Source: Erythrobacter sp. (GTDB lineage Bacteria; Pseudomonadota; Alphaproteobacteria; Sphingomonadales; Sphingomonadaceae). From it: DNA of 64,000 bases. Positions 17,600-25,658 of this stretch are shown here, piece after piece; the stretch's first letter is position 1, and every line of letters starts with the position of its first letter. A model generated the notes under the pieces. That model ran no database searches and was not told the origin of the DNA. It saw only the letters and a program-made list of their open reading frames with translations. A program made the position numbers and the translations under genes. The DNA is taken from NCBI RefSeq assembly GCF_011765465.1, contig NZ_CP050265.1, positions 2,323,501-2,387,500 of the forward strand, written 5' to 3'.

Positions 17600-18573
17600 A
17601 ATCGACCCGCGCCGTAATCCGCGAACATGGCGGCCCCGAAGTGATCGACTGGATCGAGGAAGACGCCCCGGCGCCCGGCCCCGGCGAGGTGCTGATCGAA
17701 CACGGCGCGGTCGGATTGAATTTCATCGACACCTATCACCGCACAGGGCTTTACCCGGTCGAATTGCCGAGCGGGCTGGGGCTCGAGGCGGCGGGCCGGA
17801 TCGTCGCCACCGGCGAGGGGGTCACCGACTACGCCGAGGGCGACCGCGTCGCCTATATGGGTCCGGGCCTAGGCGCCTATGCGACCCACCGCGTCATGCC
17901 CGCCTCAGCCCTGTTCAAGGTGCCCGACGGGATCTCCGACGAGGTCGCCGCCGCCGCGATCCTCAAGGCCGCGACGACCGAGGGCCTCGTCGACCGCTGC
18001 GCCGAGGTGAAATCGGGCGACACCGTCCTGGTCCACGCTGCCGCCGGGGGCGTCGGGCTGATCATGGTGCAATGGCTGAAGGCGATCGGGGCGCACGTCA
18101 TCGGGACCGTCTCGACCGATGAGAAGGCCAGCCTCGCGCGGGAAGCGGGATGCGACCACGTCATCCGCTACGACGAGGAAGAGATCGCCCCGCGCGTGCG
18201 GGAAATCACCGAGGGCGCGGGCGTTCCGGTGGTGCTCGACGGGGTGGGCAAGGACACCTTCATGGCCTCGCTCGACAGCCTTTCGCCGCGCGGGCTGCTG
18301 GTGAGTTTCGGCAACGCGAGCGGGCCGGTCGACGGGGTCAATCTCGGCATCCTCGCGCAGAAGGGCTCGCTTTTCGTCACTCGCCCGACGCTGTTCCACT
18401 ACTACGCCACGCCCGAGGAGCGCGAGGCCGGCATGGGGCGCGTCTGGGAGATGATCGGCAGCGGCAAGGTCAAGGTGACGGTCGGCCAGACCTATCCGCT
18501 GTCCGAAGCCGCGCAGGCGCACCGCGATCTCGAGGCGCGCCGCACCACCGGATCGACGGTGCTGGTCCCGTGA
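17596..18573 (+). CDS. Zinc-independent quinone oxidoreductase (QOR-type MDR)
   Basis: This 325-residue medium-chain reductase transfers hydride from NAD(P)H to a quinone or enone. It shows the QOR-type NFIDTYHRTGLYP segment (about 44-56) in place of zinc ligands, GLEAAG (about 63-68), and the NADPH Rossmann motif HAAAGGVG (about 148-155). The ATG overlaps the TGA of the upstream secreted protein, and its own TGA overlaps the GTG of the next lipoprotein gene. The three form a tight operon under the palindrome at 16900. It may reduce an alpha,beta-unsaturated intermediate. Confidence 0.88.
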   Translation: MKSTRAVIREHGGPEVIDWIEEDAPAPGPGEVLIEHGAVGLNFIDTYHRTGLYPVELPSGLGLEAAGRIVATGEGVTDYAEGDRVAYMGPGLGAYATHRVMPASALFKVPDGISDEVAAAAILKAATTEGLVDRCAEVKSGDTVLVHAAAGGVGLIMVQWLKAIGAHVIGTVSTDEKASLAREAGCDHVIRYDEEEIAPRVREITEGAGVPVVLDGVGKDTFMASLDSLSPRGLLVSFGNASGPVDGVNLGILAQKGSLFVTRPTLFHYYATPEEREAGMGRVWEMIGSGKVKVTVGQTYPLSEAAQAHRDLEARRTTGSTVLVP

Positions 18574-19064
18574 AGCGCCTGTTGCTCCCCCTCGCCGCGT
18601 TTGCGCTGCTGTCCTGCGCCACCGCCGAGCCGCCGCTCGCTGCGACGCCGACCAACGAGCAGTCCCCCGCCGGGCTGGTCGAGGCGGGGGCGCATTGGCA
18701 GGTGCTTTACGAGGCGGGCGAATGGGACGAGCTGCGCAGGCTCTACACCGACGATGCCGTGCTGATGACGCAGGGCCAGGCAAAGATCGAAGGCGCGGAT
18801 GCGATCCTCGCCTTCCTCCAGCGCCTGTCGAAGATGGGCGCGGACGTCACCTTCCGCTTCGCGCCCGAGGAGGCAGTGGTCGAAGGCGATCTCGGCTTCG
18901 TAACGGCGAAATACCGGATGGACATAACCTTCCCCGGCAAGGAGCCGAGCGTGGTCGTGGGGCGCAGCTTCCTCGTCTACAAGTGGCAGGACGGCCGCTG
19001 GAAGCTGTGGCGAGACATCGACAATTTCGCGCCCGACGTGACGGCGGACGATTTCGCGCGCTAG
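18570..19064 (+). CDS. Lipoprotein with SnoaL/DUF4440-like domain
   Basis: This 164-residue protein starts with GTG at 18570 inside the overlapping GTGA. It has a lipoprotein signal (KRLLLPLAAFALLSC, lipid-bearing Cys near residue 16). The remainder is an NTF2/SnoaL-like cone: AHWQVLYEAGEWDELRRLY, DDAVLMTQG, and the terminal YKWQDGRWKLWRDI typical of DUF4440 proteins. It would be anchored in the cell envelope. A ligand-binding or isomerase-like role is possible but not demonstrated. It ends seven bases before the convergent YciI-like gene. Confidence 0.82.
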   Translation: MKRLLLPLAAFALLSCATAEPPLAATPTNEQSPAGLVEAGAHWQVLYEAGEWDELRRLYTDDAVLMTQGQAKIEGADAILAFLQRLSKMGADVTFRFAPEEAVVEGDLGFVTAKYRMDITFPGKEPSVVVGRSFLVYKWQDGRWKLWRDIDNFAPDVTADDFAR

Positions 19065-19071
19065 GCGCGGC

Positions 19072-19377
19072 TCACTTCTTCCACGCCGCGCCGCCGACCC
19101 AGTCGCCCGCGACGGCCATGAACTGGTCGGCGCGGATGGCCTGCCATACGCCCGCGCGGAAATAGGGATCGGCCTCGAACAGGACGCGGGCCTCCGCCTC
19201 GTCCTCCGCCTTGATCACCAGCAGCGAGCCCACCGTCGCCTCGCCCTGCTTGAGCGGCCCGGCAACCGCATAGCGTTCGATATTGGCTTCGACATGGGCG
19301 AGGTGATCGGCAAGGAAACGGGTGCGCAGTTCCTCGCCCTGTTCGCCGTCGCGGCAATAGAAGGCGTAGAGTGTCAT
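19072..19377 (-). CDS. YciI-like protein
   Basis: This 101-residue YciI/YCII-domain protein has the ferredoxin-like dimeric alpha/beta-barrel pattern: MTLYAFYCRD, RFLADHLAHVEAN (with the usual D-H pair) and GPLKQGEATVGSLLVIKAEDEAEA (DDPY-like FEADPYF afterwards). Such proteins catalyse small cis-elimination, dehydratase or lactonase reactions, or have no known activity. Its ATG overlaps the TGA of the VOC gene upstream. It is the last gene of the long leftward operon that starts at 28164. Confidence 0.82.
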   Translation of the reverse strand: MTLYAFYCRDGEQGEELRTRFLADHLAHVEANIERYAVAGPLKQGEATVGSLLVIKAEDEAEARVLFEADPYFRAGVWQAIRADQFMAVAGDWVGGAAWKK

Positions 19378-20276
19378 GTCCCCACCTCTACGCATTCGAC
19401 CAGCTCTCCGCCAGCGCCGATCGCGCATCCCGCGCGCCGCCCCTCGTAAAGCGCGCCCTCGCGCGGAGCGGGCGGGGCAAGCCAATCCACCGAACACGCA
19501 TCGAGATCGTCGACCGCCAGCGTCACCAGCGCATTGCCGGGCGGCAGCATCCCCACGTGGCGCGCGCGGGGGGCGGCCTCGGGCGGGTAATCATCGACCT
19601 CGACGATCGGCATCCGCCCGTGGCTGACCATGGTGATCGTCGTCTGCGTGTCGGGAGCGAGGCCGAAGGCGTCGTTGATCATGCTGTAGGGCAAGGTGTA
19701 GTCCTCGCCTCGCCTGAGGCCCAGCCGATCGACATACCACGCGATGCTCGCCTCGCGGTCCGGAGTCGCCAGAACGACGATGAAGATGCGATCCACCGGC
19801 GATCCCGCACGCGGCAGGTCGGTGTCGGGCAGGTCGCCGAGCACCTGGTTGAGATAGACCATTTCGCGTCCCGGCCCCAGCGCCTGCATCGGGATGAAGG
19901 CGGGCTCGATGTTCTCGAGCACCTTGGGCGGGCCGACGATCTGGAAGAGGTCTTCGGGAAGCGCCTCGGGCCAGTGCCAGACGTCCTCGACCGTGGTTTC
20001 GAAGGCGGCCCAGCCATAGGTCGTGGTCGGCTTGAAATCGGGGTGGTCGGGCTGTTCGACCAGCCGGAACCAGCACGGCGCCCCGCTTTTCGGGCGCAGC
20101 ACGGCATAGCGCGAGCCCGCATTGGCCGGGCAGCCCCAACTCGCCGCGAGGGCTTCGGAAAGTTCGCCGCGCTCGACAAGGTCGAGGCCGAGAACGTCGC
20201 GGTAGGCGGCAAGGCCGCGCTCGAGATCGGGCAGGGTCGAAAGCCCGCCGAGGATCGTGCCGTGGGGAATGGTCAT
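19374..20276 (-). CDS. VOC (glyoxalase/dioxygenase superfamily) protein
   Basis: This 300-residue vicinal-oxygen-chelate protein has two halves of beta-alpha-beta-beta-beta type: GTILGGLSTLPDLERGLAAY (1st, about 6-25) and RIFIVVLATPDREASIAWYV (2nd, about 164-183), followed by LPPGNALVTLAVDDL. Proteins of this shape include metal-dependent isomerases, epimerases and extradiol dioxygenases. Metal ligands are not obvious. Start and stop overlap neighbours by ATGA on both sides. The substrate is unknown; an isomerase or ring-processing role would fit the operon. Confidence 0.78.
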   Translation of the reverse strand: MTIPHGTILGGLSTLPDLERGLAAYRDVLGLDLVERGELSEALAASWGCPANAGSRYAVLRPKSGAPCWFRLVEQPDHPDFKPTTTYGWAAFETTVEDVWHWPEALPEDLFQIVGPPKVLENIEPAFIPMQALGPGREMVYLNQVLGDLPDTDLPRAGSPVDRIFIVVLATPDREASIAWYVDRLGLRRGEDYTLPYSMINDAFGLAPDTQTTITMVSHGRMPIVEVDDYPPEAAPRARHVGMLPPGNALVTLAVDDLDACSVDWLAPPAPREGALYEGRRAGCAIGAGGELVECVEVGT

Positions 20277-21037
20277 TCGCTGCCTCCGAATTGCGGCTTG
20301 CGCTTCTCGACGAAGGCGCTGGTCCCTTCGAGGAAGTCGGGGCCGGTGAAAGCCTCGGCGAAAATGCGCAGGGTGTCGGCGTCGTCCTCTGCCTGCCCGT
20401 CCAGCACGCGGCGCACGAAACGCTTGGTCTCGCGGATCGAATGCGGGCTTGCGGCGAGCAATTGCTCGACCAGGGTGTCGGGCGTGTCGGCCATGACCTC
20501 GATCAGCCCGATGCGTAGGGCTTCCTCCGCGCTCACCAGCCCGCCGGTGTAGAGGATGCGCTTGGCCTGCCCCGGCCCGACGAGGTCGGTCAGCAGCTTC
20601 ACATCGTGCAGCGGATAGACGAGCCCGAGCTTGGCGGGCGTGATGCCGAAGCGCGCTTTTTCGGTGGCCACCCGCAGGTCGCAGGCGAGCGCGATGCCGC
20701 AGCCGCCGCCGATGCAGTCACCCTCGATGAAGGCGAGCGTCGGCAGGGGATGCCGGGCGAGTTCGTACTGCACCCGGTTGATCGCCCGCTGGTTCGCGCG
20801 CCGCCATTCGGCGTCGTCCTTGTTCGCCAGCAGTTCCTTAATGTCCGCGCCCGCGCAGAACGCGCTGCCCGGCTGGGCCGAGCGCACGACCAGCAATCGC
20901 AGGTCGGGATTGGCCGCCGCTTCGTCGAGCAGGCCCGGCAACTCCTCCCACATCGCCATGTTGAAGGCGTTGCGCTTGTCCACCCGGTCGATCAGCAGGT
21001 GACCGAGCGCGCCGTCGATCTCGAGCCGCACGCTCAT
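20273..21037 (-). CDS. Crotonase (enoyl-CoA hydratase/isomerase) family protein lacking both usual glutamates
   Basis: This 254-residue crotonase-fold protein keeps the CoA/oxyanion elements FCAGADIKEL (60-69) and IGGGCGIALACD (109-120). The positions of the two catalytic glutamates of classical hydratases are changed: G follows GGGC (residue 114), and FGITPAKLG (131-139) has Ala where PE is usual. It is therefore probably not a plain hydratase. Isomerase, decarboxylase, hydrolase or ring-cleaving crotonases are alternatives. The ATG at 21037 overlaps the upstream TGA. It lies in the leftward operon with an acyl-CoA ligase and an amidase. Confidence 0.87.
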   Translation of the reverse strand: MSVRLEIDGALGHLLIDRVDKRNAFNMAMWEELPGLLDEAAANPDLRLLVVRSAQPGSAFCAGADIKELLANKDDAEWRRANQRAINRVQYELARHPLPTLAFIEGDCIGGGCGIALACDLRVATEKARFGITPAKLGLVYPLHDVKLLTDLVGPGQAKRILYTGGLVSAEEALRIGLIEVMADTPDTLVEQLLAASPHSIRETKRFVRRVLDGQAEDDADTLRIFAEAFTGPDFLEGTSAFVEKRKPQFGGSE

Positions 21038-21900
21038 GCCGGGTGAGTTTCCATGAAGTGGTCCGCGATGGCTTTGCGGGTCGTCACCCACACGCCTTCG
21101 TGTGCGCGGACATGGCGGAAGAATTCCTCCAGCGCCCAGATCCGTCCGGGTCGCCCGATGATGCGAAGGTGCAGGCCGAGGCTCATCATCTTGGGATTGC
21201 CCTCCTCGCCCTCGCGGTAGACCTGGTCGAAATTGGCCTTGGCATAATCGAGCCACTGGTGCGGGGTGAGCGCGGGGTCGGTCCACATCTTCATGTCGTT
21301 GTTATCGAGCTGGTAGGGGACGATGCACATTGGTTTTCCGGGGACGGTCTCGCGGTCCCAGAAGGGCACGTCGCCGCTGTAATCGTCCATGTGGTAGGTG
21401 AAACCCTCCTCGCTCAGCAGCCGCCGCGTGTTGTCGGTGAGGAGGTAGCGCGACAGCCAGCCATGGGGGCGCACGCCGCAGGTCTTTTCGATGCTGGTCA
21501 CGGCCTTGCGGATGAAATCGCGCTCGGCCTCCTCGTCCATCTTGAACTGGTGGACCCAGCGCCAGCCGTGGCTGACGGGTTCGTGGCCGAGCTCGACAAT
21601 CGCCTCCGCGATCTCGGGGTGGTTTTCGAGGGAGAGCGCGGCGACCGTCCAGCTCGCCATGATGTCGTAGCGCTTGAGCAGCTTGACGATCCGCGGCGCG
21701 CCCGCCTTGATCCCGTAGAGATAATTGGATTCATTGGAATAATTGCGCATCTTCGACTTCACGAAGACGCCCAGTTCGTCGACCGGCTCCATCCCGCGGT
21801 CGCCGCGGGCGATGGTCATCTCGCTGCCTTCCTCGACATTGACGACGACCGAAAGCGCCATCTTCGCGCCGCCGGGCCAGTCGATCCGTTCTTCCTGCAT
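21034..21900 (-). CDS. Polysaccharide-deacetylase-fold amidohydrolase, PuuE allantoinase/imidase type
   Basis: This 288-residue NodB-fold protein is of the kind that opens cyclic amides rather than deacetylating sugars. Shared PuuE-type features are SHGWRW (110-115), RPHGWLSRY (about 144-152), TYHMDDYSGDVPFW (168-181) and LHLRIIGRPGRI (243-254). The first Asp pair of metal-dependent deacetylases is not evident, which agrees with metal-independent PuuE. It lacks a signal peptide and acts in the cytoplasm. Neighbours are a crotonase, a VOC protein and, across a 125-base gap, an SDR. Two paralogues lie at 52973 and 53884. The likely substrate class is a cyclic imide, ureide or lactam (inference). 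Confidence 0.85.
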   Translation of the reverse strand: MQEERIDWPGGAKMALSVVVNVEEGSEMTIARGDRGMEPVDELGVFVKSKMRNYSNESNYLYGIKAGAPRIVKLLKRYDIMASWTVAALSLENHPEIAEAIVELGHEPVSHGWRWVHQFKMDEEAERDFIRKAVTSIEKTCGVRPHGWLSRYLLTDNTRRLLSEEGFTYHMDDYSGDVPFWDRETVPGKPMCIVPYQLDNNDMKMWTDPALTPHQWLDYAKANFDQVYREGEEGNPKMMSLGLHLRIIGRPGRIWALEEFFRHVRAHEGVWVTTRKAIADHFMETHPA

Positions 21901-21933
21901 TGTTTTTTCCTCGCTTACGCTCGGGTGGACCTA

Positions 21934-22008
21934 GCCAGCCCGCTCCCCCGCCCTTCCACCCGGATCGTGACCGGTATTTCGGTTGGAAAGGCGGGGGAGC
22001 GGGCTGGC
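21934..22008. repeat. 28-bp imperfect inverted repeat (REP-like element)
   Basis: The left arm 21934-21961 (beginning GCCAGCCCGCTCCCCCGCC) and the right arm 21981-22008 are inverted copies with two mismatches over 28 bases, around a 19-base loop. It fills most of the only sizeable gap (21901-22025) in the leftward operon. No T-run follows. It looks like a repetitive extragenic palindrome that could stabilise or attenuate the mRNA. Whether it is repeated genome-wide cannot be seen here. Confidence 0.8.
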
Positions 22009-22025
22009 CGGGCAAACGTTCAAAA

Positions 22026-22826
22026 TCAGTGCATCTCCTCCCCGCCCGAGACGTTGAGCGCCTCGCCCGTGACGTAGAAAGCGTCCTCGCTCGCGAGCCA
22101 CAGGCACGCCGCCGCGGTGTCCGAGGGCAGGCCCGGCCGGCCCATCGGGTTCTTCGCGCTCATGTTGGCGAGGTAGTCCTCGACCGTCTCGAAGCCGAGC
22201 AGCCTGGAGAAATATTCGTTCTGCTTCGCCCCCAGCCCGGTGGTGACATGGTTGGGACAAACGGCGTTGACCGTGATCCCGTGCGCGCCGAGTTCGACCG
22301 CGGAGGCGCGCGTCAGGCCCACCATTCCGTGCTTGGACGAGACATAGGCGGGCAGGTGCGGGAAGCCCGATTTCGCGGCCTGCGAGGCGATGTTGATGAT
22401 CCGCCCGCCCTTTCCGCGCTCGACCATCGCGCGTGCGGCGGCCTGCGTGCCGTAGAACGCGCCCGACAGGTTGACGGCGATGACCTTGTCCCATTCCTCC
22501 GCCGTGTCGACCTCGAGCAGCGGCTTCATCTTGAAGCCGATCCCGGCATTGTTGACGAAGACATCCACCCCGCCGAATTCGGCCACAGCGGCGGCCACCA
22601 GCGCGCGGCATTGCCCGACTTCGGAAACGTCGCAGGCGACCGCAAGCACCTTCGCCCCGCGAGAGCGCAGTTCCTCGGCGACCTCTTCGGCTTCCGCGTC
22701 GATCGCTACATCCGACACGACGCAGTTCGCGCCCTCGTCGGCGAAGGCCCGCAGGATGCCCTGTCCCAGCCCCTTCTGCTTGCCCGAACCGGTGACGACG
22801 ATGGTTTTGCCAGCGAAACGCGCCAT
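22026..22826 (-). CDS. Short-chain dehydrogenase/reductase
   Basis: This 266-residue NAD(P)-dependent SDR has VNNAGIG (91-97) and the catalytic S148, Y161 and K165 (IINIASQ and AYVSSKHG). The C-terminus, ALNVSGGEEMH, is the usual SDR ending. The cofactor loop is unusual: TGSGKQKGLGQG (12-23) carries an insert compared with TGxxxGIG, so cofactor preference is hard to predict. It is leftward, two bases after the HapK-like gene. It probably oxidises a hydroxyacyl or alcohol intermediate. Confidence 0.92.
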   Translation of the reverse strand: MARFAGKTIVVTGSGKQKGLGQGILRAFADEGANCVVSDVAIDAEAEEVAEELRSRGAKVLAVACDVSEVGQCRALVAAAVAEFGGVDVFVNNAGIGFKMKPLLEVDTAEEWDKVIAVNLSGAFYGTQAAARAMVERGKGGRIINIASQAAKSGFPHLPAYVSSKHGMVGLTRASAVELGAHGITVNAVCPNHVTTGLGAKQNEYFSRLLGFETVEDYLANMSAKNPMGRPGLPSDTAAACLWLASEDAFYVTGEALNVSGGEEMH

Positions 22827-22827
22827 C

Positions 22828-23136
22828 TTACAGGTCCTCGGTCAGGATGAATTGCGGCGCGTCGGCAAAACCCTGGAAAGGCGCGGCGGCGGCCTGGAAG
22901 TCCTCGGTCGAAATGTCGGCGACGAATGCGTCCATCCCGGTCACGTCGATGATCTCGATGTATTCGAAATGCGGCTTCGCATTCTCATCCCCGAACACGC
23001 CCACCGACTTGTGCACGGTGAAGCTGGTGACCGAGCCGAGGCCGTTCACGGTCGGCAGGTCGCGGGTCTTCGCCCATTCCTCGTATTCGGCGACGTCGAC
23101 GCCGGGCTTCAGGTTGAACAGGCAGATGATGCGCAT
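22828..23136 (-). CDS. HapK-like (REDY-like) small protein
   Basis: This 102-residue protein begins MRIICLFNLKPGVDVAEYEEW, with TRDLPTVNGLGSV and HFEYIEIIDVTGMDAF further on. This matches the REDY-like HapK family as I remember it, a ferredoxin-like dimeric barrel named from a prodigiosin-type gene cluster. Its biochemical role is not known to me. AAGGAGCC precedes the ATG, inside the four-base gap and end of the amidase gene. It is one of four small dimeric-barrel-like proteins in the window (also 19072, 50585 and 62469). Confidence 0.72.
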   Translation of the reverse strand: MRIICLFNLKPGVDVAEYEEWAKTRDLPTVNGLGSVTSFTVHKSVGVFGDENAKPHFEYIEIIDVTGMDAFVADISTEDFQAAAAPFQGFADAPQFILTEDL

Positions 23137-23140
23137 GGGT

Positions 23141-24286
23141 TCAGGCTCCTTGCTTGGGCGGGCGGTATGCGCCCAGTTGTTCGTCGAGTGTGCGGGCGAG
23201 CGCGAAGAGGCCCGCTTCGGCTCCCTCCGGCCCGACGATCTGGACGCCGATGGGCAGGCCGTCCCCGGTCCATCCGGCGGGGATGCTCAGCGCGGGCAAT
23301 CCCGCGATATTGGCGAGGCAGGTGAAATCGGCCTGCTCGGCGGGCTCGCGCTCGGCGTGGGGGAAAGGCGGGTTGGGGACCGTGGGCAGGATGAGAAAGC
23401 CGTGGCGCTCGACCGCAGCCCGCACCTCGTCGCGTGTCGTATCCAGGATAGCGCGGTCCTGCTCCCTGTCGTCCGCGCTGCGCTTCGGGCCGTAGGTCAG
23501 CAGCTTGGCGAGGTGGTCCGACACCGCGACCCCTGCAAGATGCGCGGCCATGGCCTTCGACACGCCGATGAAGCCGGCGAAGCGGATGCGGCTGCAGGGA
23601 TGGGAGAGGCTCTCGACCTCGGGCTCGGCGTCCATGTCGTGCACGAGCTTGGCGAAGACGCGCAGCACCTCGCGGTGGATCTCGACGCCATGCTCGGCAA
23701 GCGTCGCGCCGTGGCCTTCGATGGGCGCTTCGCCGAAATCGCTCATCATCCGTGCGACGCGTTCGAGCGTGTGGAGATCGCGCGCCAGCGGTCCGATCGC
23801 GTCGAGCGACAGGTCGGCGGGTTCGAGCCCGTCCTGGCTCACGCGGGCCGTGGCGGGCTTGAAGCCATAGACCCCGCAATGCGCCGCCGGGATGCGGACC
23901 GAGCCCATCGTGTCTGTGCCGAGCGCCACGTCGCACAGCCCCGCCGCCACAGCCGCGCCGCTCCCTCCGGAAGAGCCGCCGGGAGAATACCCGTGGCGAT
24001 GCGGGTTTTGCACGGGGCCGAAATGCGGATTGTCGGTCTTCGCGCCGAGCGCGCCTTCCTCCATGTTGAGAATGCCGGTGATCGCCGCGCCAGCTTCGCG
24101 CAGGGCCTTCACGACCGCCGCATCCTCGTTCGCGATGCGGTCCTTCCACGAACCGATCCCGGCATGGAAGGGCATCCCCTTGACCGCGATGTTCGCCTTC
24201 ACGCCGACCGTCATCCCGGCGAGCGGGCGCTCGCCGCCGGTCGCGGTCTCGTCGCGGAAAAGGAAGGCGTTGTAGCGGTCGAGCAT
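23141..24286 (-). CDS. Amidase, amidase-signature (AS) family
   Basis: This 381-residue AS-family amidase has the complete Ser-cisSer-Lys triad: K30 in VGVKANIAV, S105 in the GGSSGGSG loop, and the nucleophile S129 in GTDTMGSVRIP. It is shorter than many AS enzymes (usually 450-500), with a compact C-terminal half ending in GLPIGVQIVGPEGAE. It hydrolyses a C-N amide bond in the cytoplasm. It lies four bases after the acyl-CoA ligase start region in the same leftward operon. A linear amide product released from a ring-opening step is a plausible substrate. Confidence 0.92.
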   Translation of the reverse strand: MLDRYNAFLFRDETATGGERPLAGMTVGVKANIAVKGMPFHAGIGSWKDRIANEDAAVVKALREAGAAITGILNMEEGALGAKTDNPHFGPVQNPHRHGYSPGGSSGGSGAAVAAGLCDVALGTDTMGSVRIPAAHCGVYGFKPATARVSQDGLEPADLSLDAIGPLARDLHTLERVARMMSDFGEAPIEGHGATLAEHGVEIHREVLRVFAKLVHDMDAEPEVESLSHPCSRIRFAGFIGVSKAMAAHLAGVAVSDHLAKLLTYGPKRSADDREQDRAILDTTRDEVRAAVERHGFLILPTVPNPPFPHAEREPAEQADFTCLANIAGLPALSIPAGWTGDGLPIGVQIVGPEGAEAGLFALARTLDEQLGAYRPPKQGA

Positions 24287-24290
24287 GGCT

Positions 24291-25658
24291 CTAGAGTCCC
24301 CGCTCGTCGATCAGGCGCAGCGGCTTCTGGCGGGTGTCGATCTCGGTCGCCTTCGCAGTGCCGCCGGGTTCGACCAGCACCACGTCGACCTCGACCCCCA
24401 ACCCGCGCCGCAGCGTCTCGGCGAGTTCGCCCCTATCGCTCCCGCCGCGGCTTTCGAGCGTCACGGTCATCGTGTCCTTCTGGCTCGCGTCGCGCCTCAG
24501 GTGACAGACATATTCGCCCGTCAGGTCGGCGCGGTTCTCGATGATCGCGCCGATGGCGTGGGGGAAGACGTTGATGCCGCGCAGCTTCACCATGTTGTCG
24601 CTGCGGCCCTTGAAGCCCGCGATGCGCTTGAACACGATCTCGCCGCGCCCATCGAGTTCATGCGTCACGTCATGCGTGTTGAAGCGGATGCAGGGCGCGA
24701 TGTCGTCCTTGTAGAGGCAGGTCACGACCATGTCCCCGGTCCCGCCCTGCGCGACGGGCTCGCCCGTGTCGACGTCGAGCAGTTCGAGATATTGCGCGTC
24801 CTCCCAGACATACATCCCGTCGCGCTCCGGCCCCTCGCCCGCGATGGTGCCGGTGTCGCCGACGCCGTACCAGTCATAAGCCTTCGCGCCATGCCACGCG
24901 GCCTCGGTCGAGGCGCGGTCCTCGGTCCCGAGATGGCCGATGATCATGCGTATATTGATCTTGTCGAACAGCCCCTCGGCCTCGGCGGTCTCGGCGAGCT
25001 TCCTGATGTAATCGACGAAGCCGACGATGGTGGTGACGCCGAAATCGGCCATCAGGCGGACCTGGTTGACGCTGCGGGTCTCGATGCCGGTCCCCGCGGA
25101 CAGGAACACGCTGTTGGTGAAATGAGTCACCGCTTCGCGGATATAGTGCCCGCCGTTGATCATCCCGTGGCCGTAGACCGAATGGACCACGTCGGTCGGC
25201 TCCAGCCCCATCCAGCGATACATCCGGCCGACCAGCAGGTTGCCGACCTCGCGGCCCTTCGGGCCGAACATCAGCACCTGCGGCTTGCCGGTCGTGCCGG
25301 AAGTGGTGTGGAAGATCGTCGGCGGACGCGTCGCGGGATCGCCCATGCCGTGAAAATCGCCATAGGGCGGGTATTCGGCGATCGAGGCCATGAGGTCGCT
25401 CTTGTCGTAGACCGGCAGCTTGGTGATGTCCTCAAGGCCCCGGATGTCGCCCGGCTCGATGCCCTTCTCGCCCCACAGGCGGCGGTAGAACGGCACCTGC
25501 CAGCCGCGCTCCATCAGGCGCCGGAACTGCGCGTCCTGAATGGCGAAAAGCTCGTCGCGGCTCATGGAGGTGTAGCGCGCGGTGAAGGCGTCGCCGATGG
25601 GATAGTCCCTGAGGAGCTGCTCGTGGTCGAGCGCTTCGAAGAAGGTCGGATAGGTCAT
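24291..25658 (-). CDS. Phenylacetate-CoA ligase-like acyl-CoA synthetase (AMP-forming)
   Basis: This 455-residue adenylate-forming ligase is of PaaK type. The P-loop TTSGTTGKP is at 118-126, GVGDTG near 275, and the C-terminal GRSDNMVKLRGINVFP and late lysine region KATEIDTRQKPLRL are in place. It activates a carboxylic acid to its CoA thioester. Its length (about 450) is that of the PaaK family, shorter than acetyl-CoA synthetase types. The ATG overlaps the TGA of the MmgE/PrpD gene upstream. It would feed the crotonase and SDR of the same operon. Confidence 0.9.
   Translation of the reverse strand: MTYPTFFEALDHEQLLRDYPIGDAFTARYTSMSRDELFAIQDAQFRRLMERGWQVPFYRRLWGEKGIEPGDIRGLEDITKLPVYDKSDLMASIAEYPPYGDFHGMGDPATRPPTIFHTTSGTTGKPQVLMFGPKGREVGNLLVGRMYRWMGLEPTDVVHSVYGHGMINGGHYIREAVTHFTNSVFLSAGTGIETRSVNQVRLMADFGVTTIVGFVDYIRKLAETAEAEGLFDKINIRMIIGHLGTEDRASTEAAWHGAKAYDWYGVGDTGTIAGEGPERDGMYVWEDAQYLELLDVDTGEPVAQGGTGDMVVTCLYKDDIAPCIRFNTHDVTHELDGRGEIVFKRIAGFKGRSDNMVKLRGINVFPHAIGAIIENRADLTGEYVCHLRRDASQKDTMTVTLESRGGSDRGELAETLRRGLGVEVDVVLVEPGGTAKATEIDTRQKPLRLIDERGL

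Noticed and set aside
22828..23136. Prodigiosin-type biosynthetic cluster, suggested by the HapK-like protein
   Set aside because: No other pigment biosynthesis gene (condensing enzyme, carrier protein, oxidase set) is visible; all neighbours are catabolic.
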